From: Nematostella vectensis
Taxonomy: Eukaryota; Cnidaria; Anthozoa; Actiniaria; Edwardsiidae
Direction of reading: 5' to 3'
Assembly (NCBI RefSeq): GCF_932526225.1
Contig: NC_064042.1
Coordinates: forward strand, 14,953,040 to 15,017,039
DNA: 64,000 nucleotides
The notes beneath the pieces are model-generated. The model was not told where the DNA came from, did not search any database, and saw only the letters and a program-made list of their open reading frames with translations. The number at the start of each line of letters is the position of its first letter. Position 1 is the first letter of the stretch. The position numbers and the translations under genes were made by a program. Of the stretch, positions 45,501 through 63,555 are shown piece after piece.

Positions 45501-48500
45501 CGAGGCTCTAGATTCATATCTGTAAAACTATGCAATACGTTTAATTGGAGAGCCTGAATCTAAGAAATATAATAGCTAGTACATAGAGAAGGGTATTTCA
45601 ATCACTAAAAGTTGGTTATATTAAAAAAAAAAAAACGTTTCAAATATATTTAAAAAAACTTTTCCATCGTGTTGCATCATGGGTAATCCAAGATGGCGGC
45701 TTCTTTGGAAGGTGAGTAAAACACTAATTCTTCGCTATTTTCTGCAAATTTGCAACGGTTGATCGGGTAATAAGTGACAAAATGGGACGTATAGGTACCA
45801 AAAATACGAAATCAATTAATATAAATCAACAATTTTAATAAATGTGTGGATTTAAATCAAAGAACTTACAGTCATTCGAAATAACGAACTGTAACATTCG
45901 CATAAGATACTTATAATAATACTTTTTTTCTATTGTGGTGCATAGGAGCCTGCCATTCTCGTTCTGATAGGGGTAGAAAACGATCTAGAGAAGAGTCTTG
46001 TATCATTCATTGTACGAAAGACGAGCCAGAGCTTGTTTCACCCAGAGACTTGAATTCTTCGAAAACGTTTTTCGAGGCAGCAAACATTCGAAATCATGGG
46101 CCTGTTCTGGAGATCGCCCAGGAGCTAGATGAAGGAAAATCTTCATCTTCCCAGCGGATTGACGTTGTATTCAATGTTTATAGAGAATCTTCTATCAAGA
46201 ACGCAGAAAGAAAAAACAGAGGAGGCGACCTTGGAAGCGAGTTCAATCACAAGCCCAACCACAAGATGCGCCAGTGGAGGAAATTTTTTCTCACCCGAAA
46301 CAACAAGAAGGCTCTGATAAAGTTTGTTGTCGAAGAATGGAAGTTGAGACACAGAGGGGCACTTCTCGACAAGATAATGTTTGTTACATGTGAGGATATG
46401 TGTTACCGAATTACTTCTGATTAAGCCGAACTGGTTCCCGAGCTAAGGGCTACGCAAGAAGAAGCAGCCACAAGGCTCATGCTGCATGCTGCTCATGCTG
46501 CACGTTCTGGCTACGAAGCGCTGATAGTTGCAGCCGAGGATACGGATGTGTTCATACTTTGCCTCGCATTCAAGCCATTCATCCCAGCACAAATGTACTG
46601 GAAATGCGGCACTCGGACGCGCACCAAGTATATCAGCATTACAAAAACAGCATAAACACTGGGCGGAGGAATTTGTAAGTGTCTAGCTGGCCGGCACGCG
46701 TTCACCGGGTGTGATACTGTCAGTGCATTCGCTGGACGCGGGAAGGTGGGAGCTCTGAAACTTGTAAGGAAGCACAAATCATTTGAGCTTCTTTTCCAGC
46801 AGTTTGGATCCGAATGGAGCTTTCAGAAGAACTCTTTCAGACTCTACAGGAGTTCACATGCCACATGTATAGCCCCAAGCCAAACACCTCTGAGGTGAAC
46901 GACTTGAGGTATATGCTTTTCTGTGCGAAAAAAGGCAGCCTAGAGTCCACCCAGTTACCACCGTGTGAAGACTGCCTCCTGATGCATGCTTGCAGAGCAA
47001 ACTATCAAGCTGCAACTTGGAAAAGAAGTCTTCAGTCTTTACCTCAGATACCGACACCCTTTGAGTCAGGCTGGTGCTTGGAAAACGAGATGCTGTCCAT
47101 TAAGTGGATGAGAGGAGATCCAGCACCGACAGCTGTCCTCGAGCTGATGTCATGTACGTGCACGAGATCTTGCCAGTTACCAAGTTGCAGTTGTCTTGCG
47201 AATGGCTTGAAATGCACGGACATGTGCAAACTACAGATCTGAAGTAACCGCCCCGATGATGATGAAGAGGAGGAATGTCCAATTGAAGATGACAGTGAGG
47301 ACGACCTCTAAGGGCTTGAACATAGCGGAGCATGCAGCTATATCACCAAGCTAAAACGACGGCATGTAAACTTACAGTTTAGTTACATTTAAGGTGGCTT
47401 TAACTATGTTTTCATTAACTATCGTATCACTTAAGAAGATAATAGTGTCGGTTTTAGTGAATCCTTGTTGACGGAGAAACTAAAAGAAAAAAGTGCGGCA
47501 TTATTGTATTAAGGGTTTCTTAGACACAAGACAAAATCATTGACAAGCAACTTTCCCTTAACTTTATAAAATGTGGCCGTAGTCGAAATAAGCTTTGGAT
47601 GTTAGAAAACAGATTCATAATTTTCTGTTTACCGTTACAAATTAAGCATGTATACGTCATACTAAAAGGGCTGATGGCGCCACTTATCACGTGATTAAAC
47701 ACTCAAAACGTTTTATTACACATGTCTATCATATATCTTTAAGTAGAAGGGTTAATAAGCTTTCTAAAAGTGTATGATAACCCTTGTCACCTGTTTTTAG
47801 TACCAAATTGCCACATTTGGCGTCTTCTTTGTCCGTATATTGAAAAAGAACCTGAGAAGCTGATTGGTTTTCATGGCAACGAAAAAGTAGGATGACCAAA
47901 CGAAACTTTTGCCTTAATAATGAATGAAATAAACCCAAAACATTTTGTTAAAACGTCTTCTTTTATGTTTTTTCTCTACCAAGTACATAAAGTAAGCATG
48001 ATATAGAAAGGATAATGACGTCACTTTGTCACGTGATTACATACTCAAAGGTACTTATTTGTAATGTCTATCATAAATTTCCACAAACTACAGATAATAA
48101 CCTTTTCAAAAAGGTATGAAAGCCTTTGTCACCTTTCTTGGTACCAAAAAGCTAATTTTGGGGTCTTGGCCTATGGACTAAATTGTCGATGTTTCAGGGG
48201 CAAGTATCTGCGCGAATGACTTGCTGAAGGAACCCGCCCAGAAGCTCAACCAAGACGGGATAGCTGTGCTTGCTGCTGGTGTGCAGGAGAAGATCGAAGG
48301 CGACGACCGAAATAAGTACAAGAAGGAAATGGACACCCTTGTCAGCGAGCCGCCGCCCGAGCACATCGTGGAAGTCAAGAGCTTCGATGAGCTGTTGGAG
48401 AGCAAAGCAGAGGATTTGGCAAAGAAGTCATGCGTGGGTAAGTTTGTAGTGGATCCAGGAGACTGGAAAATGGAAATATGTTGACAAGAGAGTGAAATGG

Positions 48501-51500
48501 AATACTAAGGCACTGGTGAAGAAGTCATGCGTGGGAAAGCTTGACGTGGATTCAGATGGCTAGAGAACATAGATGCTTTCGTTGATAAAAGAGTGAAATG
48601 GAATACAAAGGCACTGGTTAAGGGCTTGTGTGTGGATAGGCTTGACGTGGATTCGGATGGCTGGAAAACATAGATGCTTTCGTTGATAAAAGAGTGAAAT
48701 GGAATACAAAGGAACTGGCTAAGGGCTCGTGCGTGGATAGGCTTGACGTGGATTTGGATGGCTGGAAAACATAGATGCTTTCGTTGATAAAAGAGTGAAA
48801 TGGAATACAAAGGCACTGGCTTAGGGCTCGTGCGCGGATAGGCTTAGGGATGGAATTATGTTTGTTGGTGAATTGTTGAATGTACAGAAAAGGCTCTATG
48901 AAAGAAGTCATGCGTGGGTAAGTAAGATGTTATTGTTGGCAAGTTTACGGTGATGTCTTACGCGGATCCAGTGGTAATACTGGCTGCTCAGAGGGGACTC
49001 AGAGAAAAGGTTGAGGTGGTACAACCTTTTTAGCAGATATCCTATCAGCTATCCATCACTATCTCGCTTCCCAAAAAAAAACAAGCTAAATTTTTACACG
49101 GACACAGAAAAGACGTCCCTTTAAGATCAAACATTGAATAGAGTACATTGAGAGGTTTTTGCAATTGCCTTGCAAAATATCACCACACCTGAAATTTATA
49201 GTCATTTGAAGACTGTATAATGTAAGCATGGCTTCGCTTATATAGACCGATCTAGGGGAAGACGTCTTGCATAATATTTCAAAATAAAAGAAAACACCTT
49301 CAAAAAGTCCGTCGAGTGATTGGTCCATTTTGATTGACAGTTAATGGCGTCTGGGGGAGCTGGTCCGAGTGGTCTACCTGTAGTGTCACGTGTGGTGGAG
49401 GGACCCAACTGCACATGCGCGTGTGTAACAACCCCAAGCCTGAAAACGGAGGCTTGCCGTGCGCAGGCGCAATGGTAGAACAGCAGTCGTGCAATATGCA
49501 GCCTTGTGGAGGTAAACAGCCGTAGTCATGGAAACCGTTTACGTGTTGTATAAAGCGAAGGTATCACCTTAAACTAATAAATCACCAGAATCGCATTGTA
49601 TTGTTTTTAACACATATAAAGTGAGAGTATTATCTTAAACTAGAATGCATGGTATTGTTATTGTTTTCACCACATACTATTTACCGTTTAGAGCTTTAAA
49701 GTTTTTTGAATTCTGATTTGTTTTTGCATTTCTGGTGCAAGCGCCCGTAATAGAGCATAGAGCCGTTATTTCGTATTGCACGTTTTTTTTTTTTTCAATT
49801 TCTGTTTAATTTGTAATCAGTTATAATTAAAGCATGAAGACTGGCATTTCTTACGATTCAAGCAATTGCACTTATATACTACCTCCTAATAAAATCCTGC
49901 TATTTGTTTATCTGTAAACCTGTTAACTATACCTCTTTACTAACAAATACATTTGATTTGCATCTTGCTAATGAAATTCTGCTGCTTTCTATCTCCTTAC
50001 CCGCTAACCTCGCCGCTGTACTAACGTTCTCATGACGTGTGCTATGGTGAGTAGCAACAGTTAACTACATAGACTCCCTCGTAACCGCTAACCTTAACAA
50101 TAACTACATAGACTCCCTTATAACCATAGCAATATCTACATAGACTCCCTCATAACCGCTAACCTTAACAATAACTTCATAGACTCCCTCATAACCGCCA
50201 ACCATAACAATAACTACATAGACTCCCTCATAACCGCTAACTATAACAATAACTACATAGACTCCCTCATAACCGCCAACCATAACAATAACTACATAGA
50301 CTCCCTCATAACCGCTAACCATAACAATAACTACATAGACTCCCTCATAACCGCTAACCTTAACAATAACTACATAGACTCCCTCATAACCGCTAACCAT
50401 AACAATAACTACATAGACTCCCTCATAACCGCCAACCATAACAATAACTACATAGACTCCCTCATAACCGCTAACTATAACAATAACTACATAGACTCCC
50501 TCATAACCGCCAACCATAACAATAACTACATAGACTCCCTCATAACCGCTAACCATAACAATAACTACATAGACTCCCTCATAACCGCTAACCTTAACAA
50601 TAACTACATAGACTCCCTCATAACCGCTAACCATAACAATAACTACATAGACTCCCTCATAACCGCTAACCTTAACAATAACTAAAGCCTCTTTTCAAAG
50701 ATCGTGCGGCAATGTCGGGGCAGTAACTGTTGTACTGATTGCACAACATGTGGAATGATGCTGCGTTGCGACGCCTTTTTACATTATCTCAGAGCAGTTT
50801 GCCCAGTGAATGACTAGAAGGGAAAAAAACAGTGAAAGTTTCCATATATATGTTGTCTCGTTCAAAACACATTCATCTAGAGATTCATTGCATTCTTGCC
50901 TCATACCATGTATCTCCATTTAATTCAAGCCTGCGACATTGTATTTTACCCAAAGCGTGTAGCTGCATTTTGTTCAGAACAAGGACGACTCACTCAACAA
51001 CGGGCTTGTTATCCACAGAAGGTGGCTTTCCCCGTACCTGATGTCATTAAACACAATCACTATAACGCTTTATCAAACGCTAGAACAAAGTACTTTGTCT
51101 AGGAATCAAAAGCCTTTCCCTTTACAGACGATGGCTTTCCTATTGCCCTTAAACCACACCCTTCTACCTCGCCAAACGTCTCCTCTAATGCCTCAAACAA
51201 CAACGCCTTATCTAACGTGTCTTCTAACGGGACACTCGCCATCTTCCCGGAACCTCTACCGTCTAACGGATCGTCAAACGCAATAGCCTTAGCCATGCAG
51301 ACAACACCAACCCCTGCTCCTACTCCCGCACCTGCGCCAGTGGGGACTACCGCTGCGCCACAACAGGCTCAAGGTCCTGGTTCTACTGTCACCTATGGGA
51401 CCCCTGATCCTTACAGTAAGTTTGATCAGGTTTTATCGTAATGTCTAGTTGATTCTTGGTGTTGCTGCCGATAATTACTTAAGGTAATGGTGACTGTGAT

Positions 51501-54500
51501 TGGGGTTGAAGACGATGACGGCAATTTTTTTTCCAAAACACAATCTTATCATCGTCGTCATTATAATCATCATTATCATCGTTATCACCATCATCGTCAT
51601 TATCATCATCATCATCATCGTCGTCGTCGTCGTCGTCGTCGACAATTATTATAGCTTAATGAATCTCCTTGGAGACTGGTAACTGGACACGTTTTACACT
51701 CGTTTGTACGTTTCTTAGCGACTCCATTGATCGCCTATTTGCCTGCCATTCCTCAGCGTGCGGTAACAAGTTCGAGAAAGTCCAGCTGATGCCATCCCAG
51801 CTTAGCGCGTCCTCGGTGTACACGCGTGACACACAAGACATGAGCATATTCAACAACCACGAACCAGCCAACGGTCTGCTGAACAACGTGCAGAGAGCCG
51901 GTGAGTGCGATGCGTGCTTGTCACGTGCTCTCCCTCTAACTGAATGCTTATCACGCGTGCTCTCTCTCCGAGTGCGTGCTTGATATGTGCTCTCTCTCTC
52001 CGAGTGCGTGCATGTCACGTGATCTCTCTCCGAGTGCGTGCTTGTCACGTGCTCTCTCTCCGAGTGCGTGCTTGTCACGTGCTCTCTCTCCGAGTGCGTG
52101 CTTGTCACGTGCTCTCTCTCCGAGTGCGTGCATGTCACGTGCTCTTTCTCCGAGTGCGTGCATGTCACGTGCTCTTTCTCCGAGTGCGTGCTTGCCACGT
52201 GCTCTCTCTCCGAGTGCGTGCTTGCCACGTGCTCTCTCTCCGAGTGCGTGCATGTCAAGTGCTCTCTTTCTTCGTGAGTGTCTGCTCATGTGTTCTCTGT
52301 CTCAAGGAACGTGGCACTGACATGTTCTCTTTCGTATGTGGTTCTCACGTTCTCTTTCCTAATACCCGTGATTCTCGCATGTTCTTACCTAAACCACACG
52401 TGTTCATCACGTCTTCTTTTCTTGCAGGCGCGTGGTGTGCGGAACATAGGTACGCCATGTCTAACGATCGTACCCAGTTCCTCGCGGTAGACTTGGGTGA
52501 AGCTACTCTCATTGGCAAGGTCGCAACTCAAGGAATGCATCGCTATCCCAACTGGGTCAAGTCATTCACCATCAACTACAGTTTCGACGCGCGTCAGTGG
52601 TCCTCTTATCGCACGGTGAGATATTGATGGCTGTAAGCTGTTTGGATTAGCAATAATTGCCATGATAACAATGTTTGACAGCTATCTAGCCATGCTAGGT
52701 ATGTAAGCTCGGCCAGCTTTGTTAGCTGGATTAGCCATTTTTGCTATGTTAATAATGTTAGGCAGATATAGCCATTCTGGCTTCGTTCGGTCAGCTATCT
52801 AGCTTGGTTTTCCATATTTGCTATGTTAACCATGTAGTCAGGTAAATAGCCATGTTGATTATATATTCTTAGATAACTTAGCTAATACTAGTCATGGAAT
52901 CAATTTTAGCTACCTTGGCTACATCAGCTATAGAAATTATATGGCAACGCTGGGTGAGCTAGCTATGTTAGCCATGTCCACGTAGCTATGTTAGCCATGT
53001 CCATGTAGCTATGTTAGCCATGTCCATGTAGCTATGTTAGCCATGTCCATGTAGCTATGTTAGCCATGTCCACGTAGCTATGTTAGCCATGTCCACGTAG
53101 CTATGTTAGCCATGTCCACGTAGCTATGTTAGCCATGTCCACGTAGCTATGTTGGCCATGTCCACGTAGCTATGTTGGCCATGTCCACGTAGCTATGTTA
53201 GCCATGTCCACGTAGCTATGTTAGCCATGTCCACGTAGCTATGTTAGCCATGTCCACGTAGCTGTTAGCCATGTCCACGTAGCTATGTTAGCCATGTCCA
53301 CGTAGCTATGTTAGCCATGTCCACGTAGCTATGTTGGCCATGTCCATGTAGCTATGTTAGCCATGTCTACGTAGCTATGTTGGCCATGTCCATGTAGCTA
53401 TGTTAGCCATGTCCACGTAGCTATGTTAGCCATGTCCACGTAGCTATGTTAGCCATGTCCATGTAGCTATGTTAGCCATGTCCACGTAGCTGTTAGCCAT
53501 GTCCACGTAGCTATGTTAGCCATGTCCACGTAGCTATGTTAGCCATGTCCACGTAGCTATGTTAGCCATGTCCACGTAGCTATGTTAGCCATGTCCATGT
53601 AGCTATGTTAGCCATGTCCACGTAGCTATGTTAGCCATGTCCACGTAGCTATGTTAGCCATGTCCACGTAGCTATGTTAGCCATGTCCACGTAGCTATGT
53701 TAGCCATGTCCACGTAGCTATGTTAGCCATGTCCACGTAGCTATGTCCACTAAGTGGGCTATGTTTCCTATGGAAAGGGAAGGTATTTCGAATGTTGTTG
53801 CTGCAATATGACATATACTAGACTTTTTCATGAAGTAACGAGGTAAATTGATGACGTCAGTTCTGGTTCTCCCCAGGCCTTGCGCGGTAACACGGACCAG
53901 GATACTATTGTGGAAAATATCCTGAACCCTCCGATCCACGCGCGCTTTATTCGGTTCATCCCTCAGACGTGGAACACGCGGGCAGGTCCCGGCAAGAACG
54001 ATATCTGCATGCGCATAGGGCTCTATAAGTGCAGAGGTGAGGGGTGTGGGCCAGGTGACGATCGCCGCTCTCTTTTGATAGTCATCTGGTCAGCGGTCAT
54101 TAAGTTGATAATCACGTGGGCTGGTGGTGGTCACGTGTTCAAGTCATGGCTACGAGGCTAGCAATGGCTCTCGTGCTTTATACTCATGCAAAGATGAAAG
54201 AAAAACGAGTTTTGATTTTGTGTCATACGCCTACTTCAAATAATGTTGCACTGGAGAATCCATTCATCGTAAAACGGAAATGCCTCATGGGTATCAAATA
54301 GATAAGCAAGAAAACAGATAATTTAACGAATCCAGGTTGAAAACTGTGTACTACCTTTATCATTAATGCCTGTGAAGATTGCCTTTATTGCCTTCATATT
54401 GCCCATGATGCCGCGCGGCTTACGACACGTGTATTCTCATGGAGCAACGTTATTTGAAATAGGCGTATATCTGAAGCTTCCTCAAATCAGCCGATGGAAA

Positions 54501-55186
54501 TGGATGCTTTTTCACACTTGGTCCTTTGCTAGGACGTCAAAATGGCGGCTGGCAGAGGTTGTTTAAGTATACAAAGTTTGTTAGCATGGAGTGATTTGGT
54601 ATGCATGTAACTGACTCTACTAATATCTACTCCACTAATAGCATGCTACCTGGTCCCAATAACGCGATGTCTGGCGAGACACTCTAAAGGTATGTATGCT
54701 CAGTATGGATCAAAGTCAATAGAACCTTTCATTTAATCGAGGAAGAATAGACAGGAGCTCAGATTCCGACAACAGATTTTGACTGAAATCTCGTCTGCTT
54801 CGTTGTCTTGATTATCGTTTGATAAAGTCTGTTGTGCGTTTGACTTTGACGTTACTAGGAAACTTTTAATTTGTTCCATACCATTGCCTGTAATACAAGT
54901 ACAGGGTATGGACGGTAAAAACTTTTGCTAACACATCACTTTCTCCAAAGATGAGCCTGATAGCTTATCCAAGAGGTCTAAGGTGACGAAGCCCACGGAA
55001 ACACATGATTCTCACAAAGCGCACACAACAATGACTTCCGACAAGAAAGGTACGGAAACAACCTGTTATACTGAGTAGATCGATTGTACTCTTAACCATA
55101 AACGCTAAATTGCAACTTATGTTTTTTTCTTTATTATATTTGTGTCTACTAAACCCTCCCTTGTTTACATTTTCATAGGTCACTAG
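42505..55186 (+). CDS. Gene C: secreted VWA - TSP1 - F5/8C (discoidin) modular protein
   Basis: Exons with consistent phases: 42505-42598, 43956-44006, 44550-44918, 48198-48437, 49341-49511, 51128-51415, 51757-51900, 52428-52615, 53877-54036, 54951-55049 and 55179-55186 (603 codons). The order is signal peptide (VVLGIVLCWFFSAALA), a short linker with NLVKREAQN, then VWA in two exons. The metal site keeps DSSES and the Thr of STRTDLA but has ILGGLST where the third Asp is expected. A TSP1 repeat follows (WGSWSEWSTCSVTCGGGTQ, six Cys), then a linker rich in N-glycosylation sequons (NVSS, NASN, NGSS) and Pro/Ala. The F5/8C domain spans three exons (CGNKFEKVQLMPSQLSASS ... FLAVDLGEATLIGKVATQG ... 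ARFIRFIPQTW). A basic tail has SLSKRSK. Most introns are phase 1, typical of shuffled extracellular modules. It is likely an extracellular matrix or adhesion protein. The tiny last exon is the least certain. Confidence 0.82.
44168..44245 (+). repeat. Three direct copies of a ~27-bp unit
   Basis: TTGGTTTTAGTTTACTTTAC followed by AAAACAT repeats three times in intron 2 of gene C. Confidence 0.85.
44990..45155 (+). repeat. Degenerate AACTCGA-rich repeat
   Basis: GTAACTCGAA/TAACTCGAAT motifs recur every 20-45 bp with strong divergence, in the intron splitting the VWA domain of gene C. Confidence 0.55.
45693..47312 (+). pseudogene. Nested, broken gene of a multicopy family with an 'EDTDVFIL' core and Cys-rich end
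   Basis: A start ATG in AAGATGGCGGC context opens a 19-base exon (45693-45711, MAASLE) with a GTGAGT donor. The acceptor at 45945 joins in phase to GACHSRSDRGRKRSREESC. The frame runs to ITSD and a TAA at 46422-46424, beyond which coding resumes: ATRLMLHAAHAARSGYEALI, AEDTDVFILCLAF, another TAA, a frameshift to FTGCDTVSAFAGRGKVGALK, then ELFQTLQEFTCHMYSPKP. It ends with a Cys cluster (SCTCTRSCQLPSCSCLANGL) and an acidic tail near 47312. The Asp-Thr-Asp core resembles PIN/FEN-like nucleases, and the Cys cluster resembles CXC motifs. Family recall suggests a large internal deletion after ELDEGK. It lies in intron 3 of gene C, same strand. It is probably a transposed or mobile-associated copy, now dead. 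Confidence 0.7.
47640..48170 (+). repeat. Two diverged direct copies (~345-bp offset)
   Basis: A segment with TATCACGTGATTAAACACTC, TGTCTATCAT and CCTTGTCACCTGTTTTTAGT at 47640-47830 recurs at 47985-48165 as GTCACGTGATTACATACTC, TGTCTATCATAA and CCTTTGTCACCTTTCTTGG. The second copy ends just before the acceptor of exon 4 of gene C. Confidence 0.75.
48480..48935 (+). repeat. ~107-bp intronic minisatellite seeded by an exon end (gene C)
   Basis: About four units carry TGCTTTCGTTGATAAAAGAG, TGAAATGGAATACAAAGGCA and GGCTTGACGTGGATTCGGAT. The first and last units also carry AAGAAGTCATGCGTGGG, the 3' end of exon 4, and the last is followed by TAAGTAAG, so a second perfect splice donor exists near 48918. 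Confidence 0.85.
50070..50685 (+). repeat. 39-bp minisatellite, ~16 copies, with a six-unit higher-order pattern
   Basis: The unit is ATAACCGCTAACCATAACAA plus TAACTACATAGACTCCCTC. Variants (GCTAACC versus GCCAACC, ACCATA versus ACCTTA or ACTATA) recur in the same order after six units (234 bp). Because 39 is a multiple of three, the minus strand shows a long artefactual frame of 13-residue repeats. Confidence 0.95.
51540..51650 (+). repeat. ATC/GTC trinucleotide tract
   Basis: Low-complexity ATCATC and GTCGTC runs in intron 6 of gene C. Confidence 0.9.
51910..52265 (+). repeat. 30-bp minisatellite, ~11 copies, adjoining a splice donor (gene C)
   Basis: The unit GCTCTCTCTCCGAGTGCGTG plus CTTGTCACGT starts within the first bases of intron 7. 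Each unit has a pyrimidine tract ending CCGAG and an E-box-like CACGTG. All frames stay open on both strands because 30 is divisible by three. Confidence 0.95.
52975..53752 (+). repeat. 23-bp minisatellite, ~33 copies
   Basis: TAGCTATGTTAGCCATGTCC plus ACG is repeated with few variants (CACG/CATG, TTAG/TTGG, two units lacking TAT). Diverged relatives (GTTAGCCAT, TTAGCTA) extend upstream to about 52630, which shows where the array arose. Confidence 0.95.
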
Positions 55187-56156
55187 GCGCAACGTGTGAA
55201 TAGTATATGGATGGTATAACATCCAAAATCGTCACTGAAATGCCATCCTATAATAATTCTGCGTAGTCTGCGTAGCAAGCTCAAGGGATTAGGCCTTGGA
55301 TTAGGTAACAGTACAACCGTGTGTAAGGGATTTGGCCTTGGATTAGGTTACAGTACAAAAACCGTGTGTAAGGTCATCCTTGTACATACCCCAGGAAGAT
55401 AATATATAAACTTAGATAAGGCACGCGTTTTTGCTGTTTTAACGAATCTGATAACGGACCAGAGACTTCCGTTTCATTTAGTTTGTTTAGACGTAATGAT
55501 TTTTGATAATTATTTTGTATAAAAATTGATTTATGGTAATAAACACAGGGGGTAATCAGGGCTATTTGGTGGATGCTCGATACTTTTTTTTCTTTTTTTA
55601 ACCTCGCAACATTATTTGCGAAACATATTTTCCACGCTGTCCTTACAATAAATGTTAATTCTACAGCAAAATGTTGTCCAATATTAATAACATATAATAT
55701 ATAATACATACAACATATATACTATTACACAAACTCATGTTACACGATAATTACTGAATGCAATAAAGCGATATATATTTTTTATATTTGTAGAACGTTT
55801 CTGCTCGTATCATATGTTGTCTAGGTACAATATGATTACTTGCCCGAAATAATTCGAAATGTTAACCACAATTTGAGACCTTTCCTAACTATCATAATAA
55901 TGGTACCAGTATTGGCCTTACAATGGCAGGCAAGTATTGGTCATAGTGAAACCTACATTTTACGGACGCACTTGGGGCCAAAGCATGTGTCCGTTATACA
56001 GTGGAACCTCGATATTACCGACACTCCCGAGACCGGTCAACGTGTCTGTTTTATGGAGTGTTCCTAGTCGAGTTTACTGGAGAATGTGAAGTCGGGAAGT
56101 CGTGTTCGTAATATAGAGGGCGTCTGTTATATAGCGCTGCTTCTCTTGTCCTTAAT
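55187..56156. other. Intergenic region between the convergent 3' ends of gene C and the RCBTB gene
   Basis: Includes a two-copy repeat of GGCCTTGGATTAGGT...CAGTACAA...CCGTGTGTAAGG (55285-55375), a possible gene C poly(A) signal (AATAAA at 55762) and a transposon remnant at about 56000-56135. Confidence 0.6.
56000..56135. mobile_element. Remnant resembling a pogo/Tigger-type MITE terminus
   Basis: ACAGTGGAACCTCGATATTA (from about 56019) resembles the CAGTGGAACCTCGAT ends of pogo-like elements. It is followed by GACACTCCCGAGACC and inverse-like GTGTCTGTTTTATGGAGTG text. Only one clear end is visible, and the assignment is by recalled motif. Confidence 0.45.
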
Positions 56157-62627
<6,471 letters not shown>

Positions 62628-62641
62628 TCTGGTATCCAACT

Positions 62642-63498
62642 AAAATAGGGAATAAAGGTTATTTGTTTGGTTATCATAATAATCTACAGTATTAGGTGGA
62701 CCGTCAATATTATATATGGCAAGTGATCGTTAATTCAAGACTACTTCGCCATTTATTTTATACATAACTGAGTCAGGGCAGTATAAAGGATTCTCAACAG
62801 GTTTCCATGGTACTGACTGTAACTTAACACGTCAATTATCGCTCTATTCTATTATTTATTTAACAAAATAACCAAGACAACAACGAAACTAAGTCCTCGA
62901 CTATAAACATAAACACCCGATTAATCCTTATCTAGTATCAATTAGTGTAGTGAAGGTGAAATACTGACCCTAAACTTCGTGGACCTCAGTCACAATTCGC
63001 CTTTTCTGATCGATAAAATGACCAGTTTTAACAATGTCGCCTTTCTCTACGTAGAATATGGATGCCAGACATACATTATAATTAATAATTGGCTATGTCG
63101 GCATCCAAAACTGTTATTTTTTAGCAAATGAAGGCGATCTTCAAGTTTATTTTTTCTTGTGTTTCTTCAGGTGCTGCTCTCTTGGTGACCGGGCCTTGTT
63201 GTTGCTGAGTGTCCAGGCTTCATGCGCGCATGCGCATTGCTGCGGTGACGCCATGTCCCAAAGCATCCTGGGATATAAATGGAGGCCATGGGAGTTTGAG
63301 CTGATTCGAGAAAAGGGAAGTACTTTGCTCTGTGAACTCGCTTAAAAAATTTCCCCAGAATGCCCTCAAACGACCAGCCACCGTCCTAGAATGGAAGCAT
63401 AGAAACTTGTACACAATACTTTATATTTTTTTGGCGGCAGAAATTTGCAAGTATTTTCTACGGGGCGGTGAACTGTGTTTTCGGAGCAATAAACGATC
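62642..63498. promoter_or_regulatory. Divergent promoter region shared by RCBTB and CUL3
   Basis: The start codons are 871 bp apart on opposite strands. A perfect NRF1 consensus (CGCGCATGCGCA, 63225-63236) lies in a GC-rich patch, and GGTGACGCCATG follows. The 5' non-coding exon of RCBTB must lie in or beyond this interval. No TATA box stands out at a proper distance, as usual for housekeeping promoters. Confidence 0.55.
63225..63236. promoter_or_regulatory. NRF1 consensus site
   Basis: CGCGCATGCGCA matches YGCGCAYGCGCR at all positions and is palindromic at its core. It lies 263 bp upstream of the CUL3 start codon. Confidence 0.6.
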
Positions 63499-63555
63499 AT
63501 GAGCCTGCGAACGGGCGGGAAGAAGGAGACGAAGATGCGAATTCGGGCGTTCCCG
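63499..63555 (+). CDS. CUL3: Cullin-3, first coding exon (gene continues beyond the window)
   Basis: ATG opens 19 codons ending MRIRAFP before a GTATGT donor in phase 0. KKETKMRIRAFP matches the very conserved N-terminal extension of cullin-3, and the following family residues would begin the next exon. Cullin-3 is the scaffold of BTB-type ubiquitin ligases, and its N-terminal extension contacts the BTB/3-box region of adaptors. No second exon is visible before the end of the window. The short upstream frame at 63157-63345 is not in frame with it and is rejected as coding. Confidence 0.85.

Noticed and set aside
50104-50634. Long minus-strand frame of 13-residue Gly/Tyr/Val repeats
   Set aside because: Translation of the 39-bp minisatellite. 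The frame is open only because the unit length is divisible by three, and there is no start context or splice support.
51656-52627. Several long overlapping frames on both strands with His/Ser/Glu or Cys/Leu/Arg repeats
   Set aside because: All are readings of the 30-bp minisatellite. The genuine coding parts are the discoidin exons on either side.
53880-54161. Read-through frame past the last discoidin exon with a hydrophobic stretch resembling a membrane anchor
   Set aside because: A good GTGAGG donor ends the exon at 54036 and the next exon joins in phase. The hydrophobic run is only moderate. Intron retention remains possible.
63157-63345. Cys-rich frame upstream of cullin-3
   Set aside because: Lies in the divergent promoter, out of frame with the cullin-3 start, and contains the NRF1 motif rather than a protein domain.
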